Shown here in pieces: positions 7,341 to 13,258 of a stretch of 19,288 nt of DNA (its first letter is position 1; each line of letters starts with the position of its first letter). Origin of the DNA: JAXHNE01 sp038316995 (GTDB lineage: Bacteria > Patescibacteriota > Saccharimonadia > Saccharimonadales > JAXHNE01); the NCBI GenBank assembly GCA_038316995.1, contig JBBQAZ010000020.1, positions 1 through 19,288 of the forward strand, written 5' to 3'. Both the position numbers and the translations under genes were made by a program. The notes beneath the pieces were generated by a model that had not been told where the DNA came from, ran no database searches, and saw nothing but the letters and a program-made list of their open reading frames with translations.

Positions 7341-8762
7341 ATGTTACGAAGAGTTATATTGCTTATTGCATGCCTTCTGCTCGTCCATTCAAGCAGTGCG
7401 CTTGCCCTAGAAGAAGCATCTGATAATGAAGTAAATCCAGTAATAATCACAGAAATATATGCAAATGCTCCTGGATCAAGTGAACTTGGTCATGAATATA
7501 TAGAACTACATAACCAATCTCTTTTGCCTGTTAATCTTGATGGGTATTTAATTTCTAGAGCCGGAAATTCATCTCGACAATTGCTTGACGGATTGTCGTT
7601 AGTCCCGGGCGAATATCTAGCAATCATTACAAGCTTCTCGCTTCTAAACAGTGGTGGGACAGTTTATCTACATTACCCGTCAGACGAGACCGAAGAATTG
7701 ATACTTGAACAAAATTATATTTCTTTGGATGAATCCCATTCGTGGTCACTTATCGGAAAAGCGTGGCAAGAATCCATGCCAACTCCCAGCGAATCAAATC
7801 CAGTAATTCAAATCGAACCAGACGAGGAAACAGACGAAGAAGAAACCGAATCAGAAGTTCTTGAACCTGATGTTTGCCAAATATCGACAGTTTTTATAAA
7901 TGAAATCGTTGCTAACCCAGCTGGATCGGACACAAGAGGTGGCGAATTTGTAGAACTTTATAATGGAGGAAAAGAAACTGTGTCTCTTGAGGGTTGTAAA
8001 ATCAAAACCGACAAACTGGATGAATTTTTACTACCTAATGCTTTCATTGAACCCAATGGTTATTTCGTAGCTAGGCTCAGTAACAACCTGCTAAACGGAG
8101 GAGGAACTGTTACATTTTTAACAGCAACCCAGGAGTACGAGGTTGTCTATCCAACGCTAGGGGACGATGAATCTTGGTCGATTATAGATGGTGAGTGGAT
8201 TACAACTGAGCTAATGACTCCTGGAACTCTAAACCAACCAACTCCGCAAAAACAAGCGAACGCAGTTCAAGATGATTCATCAAGCGCATGTCCAGAAGGA
8301 AAATTTAGAAATCCAGAGACTAATCGATGCAAAACAATCGTAGAAACCGCAGGATCACTCTTGCCCTGCAGTTCAGGGTCAACAAGAAATCCAGAAACTA
8401 ACAGGTGTCGTAAAATTTCTACGTCTATCGCTTCAACCCTAAAAGCATGCGCTGCGGACCAAGAAAGAAACCCCGACACTAACCGTTGCCGAAAGATACA
8501 ATCAACAGAAACGACGCTAAAAGAATGCGAGGAAGGCGAAGAACGAAACCCCGACACTAACCGTTGCCGAAAAGCCGGCAAAGTATTATCGGGATCTACG
8601 ATTAACTCCGATGTTAAAGAGGCTGGTATTCATTCTGGTGTCTTTGTGATAATGACTTTACTCGCAGCAATGTATGGAATTTATGAATATCGCTTAGATT
8701 TTGCAAATATATATAGTGCATTCAAATTAAAATTATTAAAAAGTAAAAAATTTATCGCATAA
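7341..8762 (+). CDS. Secreted, membrane-tethered lamin-tail-domain protein with CX12C repeats
   Basis: A 473-residue envelope protein counted from ATG 7341. A signal peptide is clear (MLRRVILLIACLLLVHSSSALA). Two lamin-tail domains follow, each with the family marks: IITEIYAN...EYIELHN...LDGYLIS, then FINEIVANPAGSD...EFVELYN...LEGCKI. They are joined by a very acidic linker (DEETDEEETE). Next come four Cys repeats with consensus C-x6-RNPxTNRC-[RK]-K: C317/C330, C343/C356, C370/C383 and C396/C409, each CX12C. A hydrophobic segment (SGVFVIMTLLAAMYGIY) and a short basic tail form the C-terminal anchor. Lamin-tail domains in bacteria are found on exported proteins, some of them nuclease- or adhesion-linked; the function here is unknown. 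As I recall, similar RNPxTNRC repeats occur in Saccharibacteria. A membrane-protein gene follows 36 bp downstream. Confidence 0.8.
   Translation: MLRRVILLIACLLLVHSSSALALEEASDNEVNPVIITEIYANAPGSSELGHEYIELHNQSLLPVNLDGYLISRAGNSSRQLLDGLSLVPGEYLAIITSFSLLNSGGTVYLHYPSDETEELILEQNYISLDESHSWSLIGKAWQESMPTPSESNPVIQIEPDEETDEEETESEVLEPDVCQISTVFINEIVANPAGSDTRGGEFVELYNGGKETVSLEGCKIKTDKLDEFLLPNAFIEPNGYFVARLSNNLLNGGGTVTFLTATQEYEVVYPTLGDDESWSIIDGEWITTELMTPGTLNQPTPQKQANAVQDDSSSACPEGKFRNPETNRCKTIVETAGSLLPCSSGSTRNPETNRCRKISTSIASTLKACAADQERNPDTNRCRKIQSTETTLKECEEGEERNPDTNRCRKAGKVLSGSTINSDVKEAGIHSGVFVIMTLLAAMYGIYEYRLDFANIYSAFKLKLLKSKKFIA
8289..8573 (+). repeat. Four tandem CX12C-encoding repeats, two with an identical 28-bp core
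   Basis: The four repeat units have periods of 26, 27 and 26 codons. The last two share an exact 28-bp core at 8467-8494 and 8545-8572 (start GAAACCCCGACACTAACCGT), which implies recent duplication or gene conversion; the first two have diverged at synonymous sites. Confidence 0.85.
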
Positions 8763-8798
8763 GGTATACTTAAAGTAAATTAGCTAAGGAGATTTATC

Positions 8799-9494
8799 TT
8801 GGACAATCAAACAACAGCAAATACATTGCCTGCAGTGCCTACTCGGTGGCCTGGAGCATTTGGTATTTACGAATATTCTAAAAATGCCGTAAAGTTCAAT
8901 TTAAACCCTCTACTTCTCTTTGCGGTCGCCAGTTTAATAATTACATTTCTCCCTGAATTATTCTTATCTAAAGGAGATAATGGATCAGGATTCATATCTA
9001 TTCTGGTAAATGTTTTGGGACTTGTACTACAAATTGCCATCACAATTATTGTTTTAAAGGCTGTTAAAAGAGAGAGAATTTCTGCCAATGAAGCATTTTC
9101 ACAGTCTACTAAATTTATTGTAAAATACTTTTTTCTAATGATTTTACTTGGACTTGCCGCAGCAGCCAGTTTGTTGCTGTTTATTGTTCCGTTCTTCATT
9201 GTTATGCCAAGATTAATCTTGGCCCCCTACTTTATGATCGACAAAAATTTGGGAATAGGAGAATCGATAAACAAAAGCTGGGAACAAACTAAAGGTCATT
9301 CATTGAAAGTTTGGGGAATCCTAGGTGTCACATTCCTAATGGCCATAGCCTGTCTTTTACTAGTCGGTATATATTTCCTATTTATGTATACTGCGTCATC
9401 GGCAATTTTATACTTTTTCGTTACTTCAGGTTCAATTAATCAAGAAACTCATGCATCGTCACCTTCGCCAAAACCTTTAAGCGAACAAAATTAA
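8799..9494 (+). CDS. Multi-pass membrane protein of unknown function (TTG start)
   Basis: A 231-residue integral membrane protein with about five to six hydrophobic segments (near 36-56, 64-87, 106-126, 127-147, 169-198 and 198-209) and a polar C-terminal tail. The stretch around FFIVMPRLILAPYFMIDKN followed by a GIGESINKSWEQTKGH loop resembles bacterial membrane proteins annotated as glycerophosphoryl-diester-phosphodiesterase membrane-domain-like. No catalytic residues are evident, and I do not assign a function. Translation begins at TTG 8799: a strong AAGGAG (8786-8791) sits 7 nt upstream and no better start is available. A TATACT at 8765-8770 could be a -10, but read-through from the lamin-tail gene, 36 bp upstream, is equally likely. 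Confidence 0.75.
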   Translation: MDNQTTANTLPAVPTRWPGAFGIYEYSKNAVKFNLNPLLLFAVASLIITFLPELFLSKGDNGSGFISILVNVLGLVLQIAITIIVLKAVKRERISANEAFSQSTKFIVKYFFLMILLGLAAAASLLLFIVPFFIVMPRLILAPYFMIDKNLGIGESINKSWEQTKGHSLKVWGILGVTFLMAIACLLLVGIYFLFMYTASSAILYFFVTSGSINQETHASSPSPKPLSEQN

Positions 9495-9609
9495 AGCCAA
9501 ATTAACAAGTGTAAATTAGTGTACTCTTTATTGCCCTTCAAAGTTAATAACCAGATCTATTGCTTGCTAAAACAGGGGTAATCTGCTAAAGTTTTGTTGT
9601 TATATTTAA

Positions 9610-9686
9610 GGGCCAGTAGCTCAGCTGGTTAGAGCACCTGCCTCTTAAGCAGGGTGTCGAGGGTTCAAGTCCCTCCTGGCCCTCCA
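9610..9686 (+). tRNA. tRNA-Lys (anticodon CTT)
   Basis: A 77-nt cloverleaf. The 7-bp acceptor pairs GGGCCAG with CTGGCCC. The D-arm begins GCTCAGCTGGTTAGAGC, the anticodon stem is CCTGC/GCAGG with loop CTCTTAA (anticodon CTT), and the T-arm is GAGGG-TTCAAGT-CCCTC. CCA (9684-9686) is encoded. The upstream 115 bp hold no CDS and no clearly supported promoter. Confidence 0.95.
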
Positions 9687-9688
9687 AA
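9666..9688 (+). repeat. Direct repeat copy 1: tRNA-Lys 3' end
   Basis: Twenty-three bases of the T-arm, acceptor 3' strand, CCA and two following As (start CAAGTCCCTCCTGG). They recur exactly at 9861-9883, 195 bp downstream. This is the sort of segment used as an att core by tRNA-targeting integrases, but no integrase is present here. Confidence 0.85.
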
Positions 9689-9723
9689 TGAAAACACCCT
9701 CCTCGCCGAGGGTGTTTTCATTT
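9686..9723 (+). terminator. Hairpin terminator of tRNA-Lys
   Basis: A perfect 16-bp inverted repeat (9686-9701 with 9708-9723) around the loop CTCGCC (9702-9707). The stem starts on the A of the encoded CCA and its 3' arm is T-rich. There is no extra T-run beyond the stem, so the efficiency is uncertain. Confidence 0.75.
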
Positions 9724-9860
9724 GGCGAGTTTTAGCGGACTTGAATTCTCGACACACCAAAGGGTGGAGAGGTGAGAAATGCCGATGGCATTTTGCAAGG
9801 AAATCTACTCTTGAAAACTAGTTTTTCGAAGATGTAGTTTCTGGCCTGCCGAAGGTAGGG

Positions 9861-9883
9861 CAAGTCCCTCCTGGCCCTCCAAA
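9861..9883 (+). repeat. Direct repeat copy 2: duplicate of the tRNA-Lys 3' end
   Basis: An exact copy of 9666-9688, without a full tRNA body in front. Partial blocks matching the anticodon stem (CCTGCC at 9845, GGTAGGG at 9854) precede it in the same order as in the tRNA, with the anticodon loop shortened and the variable region deleted. Confidence 0.85.
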
Positions 9884-9922
9884 AAAGTAGCATCTATCCT
9901 CGCCGATAGGTGCTACTTTTTT
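9881..9922 (+). terminator. Second hairpin terminator, same loop as the first
   Basis: An 18-bp stem (9881-9898 with 9905-9922, one G-T wobble) around the loop CTCGCC (9899-9904), ending in six Ts. As with the first terminator, it begins on the A of the CCA copy. The 10-base string TCCTCGCCGA is shared by both hairpins while the stems differ. Confidence 0.8.
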
Positions 9923-9947
9923 ATTAGATTAATTAGCCAATTTAAAC

Positions 9948-9953
9948 TAATAT
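9948..9953 (+). promoter_or_regulatory. -10 element of the 7-TM protein gene, predicted leaderless
   Basis: TAATAT is followed by 6 nt and ATG 9960. A possible -35 is TTAGAT at 9924-9929 (18-nt spacer), directly after the second terminator. No Shine-Dalgarno is seen. Confidence 0.45.
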
Positions 9954-9959
9954 AGAATA

Positions 9960-10748
9960 ATGAAGAAGCTAGCCCCTTTTTATATTGCTGCTGTACTTTC
10001 ATTATTATTTTATGTGATGGTCATTAGTGGGTTAATGGGCTTAATCGGCGATCATGGCGTTGGAAAAGACGGCAATGCGCACATAGTTCACCACCTTGGT
10101 AGCTCTTTAATATTAGGACTAATTGTGTCTGGCCTTATATTGATGTTCTTTAAAAAAAGTAGTCAAATTGCTGGACTGCAACAAGTTGTTGCAACAATAT
10201 TAGGGTTCGTAGTTATGGGATTCATTGTTGGCGACCCAGATAACTACGGTAATAACGTAGCAATATTTGATTTAGCAAACTTGTTTTTAGTATTTCCTGT
10301 GGTTTTACTTGTGGCGCTACATCCAGATAGAAAACGGATACTATGGCCGGACTTTTCCAAAATAAAGAAGTCTTTACTATTACTTTATTCGACGATACTA
10401 ATACCTTTTTTCGTATACGGGTTTATGCAATCAATTGTTCAGCGCAATAGCTATCCGCCACTATCAGACATTCATCACCAACACTGGCTAGCAATGAGCA
10501 CTGTAGCTTTTGCAATAATTTTCGTTGGTTTCGTAGGGGCATTGCGTTCGCCTGGCTACTTGATGCCTATGGGAATGTCGGCATTTAGTCTTTTGGTTTT
10601 AGGTATAGTTTCTGTTTTAGCCCCGCACGCCGCGTCTTCGCTAGGAACAATCCTTGGTGGCGTATCGATACTTAGCGGTTCTATCGCTCTCTGGATATTT
10701 CATGATGAAGCATTCGCACCGCGTTCTATGAATAACAAAAGTATTTAA
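9960..10748 (+). CDS. His-rich multi-pass membrane protein of unknown function
   Basis: A 262-residue protein with about seven predicted membrane spans: near 7-27, 43-63, 75-95, 103-121, 136-156, 174-194 and the two C-terminal segments around 205-250 (the exact count is uncertain). Polar loops contain clustered histidines: NAHIVHHLG (around 40-48) before the second span and SDIHHQHW (around 170-177) before the sixth, plus APHA and FHDEA near the C-terminus. I do not recognise the family. Membrane-embedded His clusters often bind heme or metal, but that is only an inference. The gene appears monocistronic, sits between the second terminator and the 209-bp gap before GH3, and starts at ATG 9960 without a Shine-Dalgarno. 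Confidence 0.75.
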   Translation: MKKLAPFYIAAVLSLLFYVMVISGLMGLIGDHGVGKDGNAHIVHHLGSSLILGLIVSGLILMFFKKSSQIAGLQQVVATILGFVVMGFIVGDPDNYGNNVAIFDLANLFLVFPVVLLVALHPDRKRILWPDFSKIKKSLLLLYSTILIPFFVYGFMQSIVQRNSYPPLSDIHHQHWLAMSTVAFAIIFVGFVGALRSPGYLMPMGMSAFSLLVLGIVSVLAPHAASSLGTILGGVSILSGSIALWIFHDEAFAPRSMNNKSI

Positions 10749-10815
10749 TAATAGTATTCTATGTAATAGTTCTTCATCCTTGTGAGATATCCTAATGGAT
10801 AAGTTTACTCAATAT

Positions 10816-10846
10816 TTACTAATGATAGACTAATAATAATTAGTAA
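10816..10846. promoter_or_regulatory. Inverted repeat upstream of GH3, possible operator
   Basis: TTACTAAT (10816-10823) and ATTAGTAA (10839-10846) form a perfect 8-bp inverted repeat with a 15-nt spacer in the 209-bp AT-rich gap before the GH3 gene. It has no T-tract or GC core, so it is not a terminator. Such a repeat can arise by chance in AT-rich DNA. Confidence 0.25.
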
Positions 10847-10941
10847 TCGTCACACTCTTAGTTGATTTTACTTTATGTGCCAAAAAGCAATTCAGATACC
10901 AATCTTAGTAAAGATAAATTTATAAACCTGCAAATTATAAA

Positions 10942-10950
10942 TGTTATTAT
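10942..10950 (+). promoter_or_regulatory. Extended -10 of the GH3 gene, predicted leaderless
   Basis: TGT followed by TATTAT (10945-10950) is an extended -10 (TGn-TATTAT), then 7 nt to ATG 10958. No good -35 and no Shine-Dalgarno are seen. Confidence 0.45.
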
Positions 10951-10957
10951 TATGTGA

Positions 10958-12916
10958 ATGGCTAAAAATAACTCGAATCATAAAAAAATTCCTAACAAGA
11001 ACTCGAAGACAACTAAATCTGAGAATTTTATTAGTAAATTTCCTAATAAATACAAATTGATATACTTTTTTTTACTATTGGCGGCAGGATTGACTGTTTT
11101 CTTTATTCTGAACAGTGAAGATTTAGGTCTGCAGCTTGAAAAACCGCCTAAAAATTCAATTTATAAGCAGTCTTCGCAACCAATTGAAAAAAGAGTTGAG
11201 GATCTTTTGTCTAGAATGACTCTTGAGGAAAAAATCGGACAAATGTCTTTAGTTGATAAAAACAGTCTTGTAAAAATTGAAGATATAAGTAGGTATAATC
11301 TTGGTGCAATACTTAGTGGTGCAGGAGCTAAGCCAGATGTAAATAACCCTGACGAATGGTTCAAGATGATTGATGGGATGAAGCGAGAAACGGTAAACTC
11401 AAGATTAGAAATACCCATATTATATGGAATCGATGCCAATCATGGTCATTCAAATGTACTTGGTGCCACAATTTTTCCACACGCAATTGGTTTGGGAGCA
11501 AGTGGCGATAACGAACTAGTCAAACAAGTAGCCGAAGCTACTTCTAAGGAGTTAAGGGCTACCGGCGTGAATTGGGATTTTTCGCCTTCTCTTGATGCTC
11601 CAAAAGATATTCGTTGGGGTAGAGTCTATGAAGCTTTTTCTGACAGCCCTGAATTAAATGGCTCACTTGGTAGGTCATATATTGAAGGCGTTCAATCTGT
11701 AGTAAATGATGGGTACATCTTGGCAACCGCTAAACACTATTTAGCTACCGGCTCAATGGAGTGGGGAGAGTCCAATCATAAAACTTTCAAAATAGACCAA
11801 GGCAAAACTTCTGTAAATGAAACTGCTTTGGCGAATGAGTATCTAATACCATACAAAGAGGCAGTAGCCGCCGATGTATCAAGCGTCATGGTAAGTCTTA
11901 ATCAATGGGGAGATGAACGAGTAATCGATAGTGAATATCTAATAACGGAAAAACTTAAGAACGAACTCGGATTTAAGGGAATTGTAGTTTCAGATTGGTA
12001 CGGGGTTTACGAGTATTCAAAGACTAGTAAATACCAAGCAAATATAAATTCTATAAACGCAGGGTTAGATATGGCAATGCTGCCGTATGATTACAAAGAT
12101 TTTCTTAAAGATGTCCGGAAAGCCGTTAAAAATGGCCGAATAAAAGAAAGTAGAATCGACGACGCTGTTGGCAGAATATTGTATCAAAAGTTTAAGTCTG
12201 GCTTATTTGATACCGACCCAAGTGTCCCCGACCTAAAATCCGTGGGCTCCGTTGTGAATCATACTCTAGCAAGAAAAGCCGTTGCATCATCTGCAGTTCT
12301 TCTTAAAAATAATTCAGTTATACCTATATCTGTAGATACTAAGAACATTTTAGTAGCTGGTAGCGGTGCCGACAATGTAGGTCGTCAAAGTGGTGCCTGG
12401 ACAATAGAGTGGCAAGGCGTTGATGGTAACTGGATACCTGGCAGTACGTCTATCCTGCAAGGCATAAGGCAGTCGGTTACTCAAAGTAGCAATGTTAAAT
12501 ATAGTCTGGATGGGCAGTTCCCAAATCAAAGCAAAAAAGCAGACATTGGGATTGCGATAGTCAGCGAAAAACCATACGCAGAAGGATGGGGCGATAAATC
12601 AAACCCAACAATAGACAATGATGATCTAAAGGCGATTGAAAACTTAAAAATATCAGCAAATAAAGTAATCGTAGTTATTGTTTCAGGAAGGCCACTGCTA
12701 ATTACTGAGCAAATAAACTCGTGGGATGCTGCAGTGGAAGCTTGGCTTCCTGGAAGCGAAGGCGGTGGTATTGCAGATGTATTATTTGGAAAAGTACCTT
12801 TTGTAGGAAAACTTCCGCTGCCTTGGCCCGCGAAGATCGAACAACTTCCTATTAAAACTAATGGAGTTACAAGTGACGGTTCGTCTGTACTATTCAAACG
12901 AGGCTGGGGGCTATGA
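10958..12916 (+). CDS. Membrane-anchored glycoside hydrolase family 3 (exo-beta-glucosidase/glucanase-like)
   Basis: A 652-residue GH3 enzyme. A basic N-terminus is followed by one membrane anchor (about 33-51), so the catalytic part is outside the cell. Family marks in order are MTLEEKIGQM (88-97), YGIDANHGHSNVLGATIFPH (156-175), WGRVYEAF (220-227), AKHYLATG (258-265) and VVSDWYG (343-349), where D346 is the expected nucleophile. The second domain has GAWTIEWQG (479-487) and SEKPYAEGWGD (536-546), which match the exo-beta-glucanase/ExoI-type branch that carries the acid/base Glu. It ends at FKRGWGL, like the usual C-terminus of the second domain, with no FnIII domain. It should release glucose from beta-glucans or beta-glucosides. 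The TGA stop overlaps the ATG of the next small gene. Confidence 0.9.
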   Translation: MAKNNSNHKKIPNKNSKTTKSENFISKFPNKYKLIYFFLLLAAGLTVFFILNSEDLGLQLEKPPKNSIYKQSSQPIEKRVEDLLSRMTLEEKIGQMSLVDKNSLVKIEDISRYNLGAILSGAGAKPDVNNPDEWFKMIDGMKRETVNSRLEIPILYGIDANHGHSNVLGATIFPHAIGLGASGDNELVKQVAEATSKELRATGVNWDFSPSLDAPKDIRWGRVYEAFSDSPELNGSLGRSYIEGVQSVVNDGYILATAKHYLATGSMEWGESNHKTFKIDQGKTSVNETALANEYLIPYKEAVAADVSSVMVSLNQWGDERVIDSEYLITEKLKNELGFKGIVVSDWYGVYEYSKTSKYQANINSINAGLDMAMLPYDYKDFLKDVRKAVKNGRIKESRIDDAVGRILYQKFKSGLFDTDPSVPDLKSVGSVVNHTLARKAVASSAVLLKNNSVIPISVDTKNILVAGSGADNVGRQSGAWTIEWQGVDGNWIPGSTSILQGIRQSVTQSSNVKYSLDGQFPNQSKKADIGIAIVSEKPYAEGWGDKSNPTIDNDDLKAIENLKISANKVIVVIVSGRPLLITEQINSWDAAVEAWLPGSEGGGIADVLFGKVPFVGKLPLPWPAKIEQLPIKTNGVTSDGSSVLFKRGWGL

Positions 12917-13185
12917 TTTTATTAAAAAATTTCAGCGGAGCAATAGAACAAAGCAGTCCTGAGCAGGGTCGATTAATAGAAACTATTATTTATGTACCAT
13001 TGCTTTACATATTGTTGCCAATCCTGATTATATTATGGCTTACGTTTTTTATTCAACGCTACATGAAACATAAGCCGGTGCCCAAATTACTTAAATTTAA
13101 TTTTGTTAGCACTATGATATTTATAATTTTTTTTCTATGCACGTCTCCAATTATTGAATTTTTGTTTGGAGAGCTGAGCTTTTAA
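12913..13185 (+). CDS. Small membrane protein of unknown function, coupled to GH3
   Basis: A 90-residue protein with two hydrophobic segments (about 25-47 and 63-80) separated by a basic loop (QRYMKHKPVPKLLKF). The start is ATG 12913 in an ATGA overlap with the GH3 stop, preceded by a G-rich GGGGG stretch that may act as a ribosome binding site. The coupling suggests it is made together with the anchored GH3 enzyme. I do not recognise the family. The existence of the gene rests on the overlap and on coherent membrane-protein composition. Confidence 0.6.
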   Translation: MILLKNFSGAIEQSSPEQGRLIETIIYVPLLYILLPILIILWLTFFIQRYMKHKPVPKLLKFNFVSTMIFIIFFLCTSPIIEFLFGELSF

Positions 13186-13258
13186 CCCACGCGACAACAA
13201 AACCGTAATTTAGATTAGAGAGTTTTATGCCTAGGAAATCTCGTGGGAATATTTGTAT

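Larger units (their letters stand above)
9737..9922 (+). ncRNA. Candidate structured RNA or tRNA-derived element after tRNA-Lys
   Basis: This non-coding stretch can fold into one closed structure. GGACTTG (9737-9743) pairs with CAAGTCC (9861-9867). Inside lie four hairpins: TCTC/GAGA plus CACC/GGTG (9747-9770); AAATGCC-GAT-GGCATTT (9777-9793); a 17-bp stem with single-base bulges and loop CTAGT (9800-9841); and CCTGCC-GAA-GGTAGG (9845-9859). An 18-bp terminator follows. On the minus strand 9737-9755 resembles the tRNA-Lys T-arm (17 of 19 bases). Parts are colinear with tRNA-Lys: GTAG (9834), CTGG, CCTGCC, GGTAGGG and the exact 23-base 3' end. A decayed second tRNA-Lys is therefore the main alternative. 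No promoter was identified. The fold was made by eye and no energy was computed. Confidence 0.3.

Noticed and set aside
8267..8581. Minus-strand frame with a repeated RLVSGF pattern
   Set aside because: The pattern is simply the antisense reading of the CX12C repeats of the lamin-tail protein.
9610..9883. Integrative element with att sites at tRNA-Lys
   Set aside because: The interval between repeats is only 195 bp and has no integrase or cargo; kept only as an alternative in the findings.
9735..9885. Minus-strand frame ending VSRIQVR through the tRNA-flanking region
   Set aside because: It runs from antisense tRNA sequence into hairpin sequence, has no start signal or homology I recognise, and is better explained by tRNA-derived DNA.
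13186..13247. CCCACG...CGTGGG inverted repeat between the convergent small membrane gene and the glycosidase gene
   Set aside because: Only 6 bp with a loop near 50 nt and no T-tract; not convincing as a terminator.
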